From Candidatus Omnitrophota bacterium (GTDB taxonomy: Bacteria; Omnitrophota; Gorgyraeia; Gorgyraeales; Gorgyraeaceae), in contig JABMRA010000126.1 of NCBI GenBank assembly GCA_013202925.1, positions 1 to 13,747 on the forward strand: 13,747 nt of DNA, in the 5' to 3' direction. The notes beneath the pieces are model-generated. The model ran no database searches and had not been told where the DNA came from. It saw only the letters and a list, made by a program, of their open reading frames with translations. A program made the translations under genes and the position numbers. The first letter of the stretch is position 1; every line of letters starts with the position of its first letter. This document shows, one piece after another, positions 13,687 to 13,747 of this stretch.

Positions 13687-13747
13687 GTCAAAGGCGGTTT
13701 GATCCCGAGCGAGCCTAATAATGCGACGGATAGGAGCATTATAGGCG
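13687..13747. repeat. Diverged third copy of the 74-bp repeat family (cut by window end)
   Basis: The sequence resumes in register as GTCAAAGGCGGTTTGATCCC, resembling the start of the 74-bp unit (GCCATAGGCGGATTGATACT). It then has its own hairpin, GCCTAATAATGC paired with GCATTATAGGC (with one bulged A), in place of the GGCAA...TTGCC hairpin. Conserved head plus variable but paired stem suggests a structured repeat family. Truncated by the window edge. Confidence 0.6.

Noticed and set aside
13460..13739. Reading frames on both strands over the tRNA and 74-bp repeats
   Set aside because: They overlap the tRNA, and their repeated peptide simply reflects the tandem DNA repeat.
13539..13747. CRISPR array
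   Set aside because: Units are 74 bp, directly adjoining and identical throughout, with no unique spacers, and no cas genes are present.

Overview
The window looks like a piece of a Gram-negative-type genome from an uncultivated lineage. Candidate phylum Omnitrophota (OP3) or a PVC-like neighbour is my best guess, at moderate confidence. The reasons are a transketolase split into two genes, a TPR lipoprotein inside a housekeeping operon, a SpoVG with an inserted zinc ribbon, an outer-membrane beta-barrel protein, and intergenic spaces filled with short palindromic repeats. No rRNA is present to settle this.

Region 1 (about 1-3730) is accessory and partly decayed. It opens with a COG2865-type (AlbA_2 / RecG-like ATPase) gene that is cut by the window edge and interrupted by an in-frame TGA exactly where the family has a conserved Trp. 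A short piece with a different 12-bp, four-residue repeat follows and looks like the remnant of a second such gene. Next come a RadC that lacks its MPN/JAB domain, a small conserved hypothetical gene with a perfect Shine-Dalgarno, a SWIM zinc-finger protein, and a PPP-type metallophosphatase. Region 1 ends with two direct repeats that resemble subterminal repeats of a transposon end.

Region 2 (3731-7290) holds a full-length RecQ helicase, then a membrane-anchored or secreted protein that joins a TPR-like N-terminus to an omptin-like C-terminal beta-barrel. A compact promoter-to-terminator unit of about 170 nt follows, encoding either a 43-residue basic peptide or a small RNA.

Region 3 (7294-13334) is a probable long operon or supercluster. 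It runs from a strong sigma70-like promoter through a 49-residue basic protein, long-form hisG, a 29-residue bS22/AURKAIP1-COX24-like ribosomal protein, a TPR lipoprotein, the two transketolase halves, ispE and spoVG. The genes serve histidine, pentose-phosphate and isoprenoid (MEP) metabolism plus ribosome and regulatory functions. HisG consumes PRPP, and ribose-5-phosphate for PRPP can come from transketolase. The order ispE - (spoVG) - tRNA-Gln is often followed in other bacteria by prs, rplY and pth, so prs is the predicted next gene. Palindromic repeats sit between tktN and tktC, between tktC and ispE, and between ispE and spoVG.

Region 4 (13335-13747) carries several hairpins, tRNA-Gln(UUG) with an encoded CCA, and a tandem 74-bp repeat with two identical copies and a diverged third.

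Recurring themes are start codons placed 6-10 nt after good -10 boxes with no Shine-Dalgarno (probable leaderless or near-leaderless mRNAs), and repeat elements inserted directly at stop codons.
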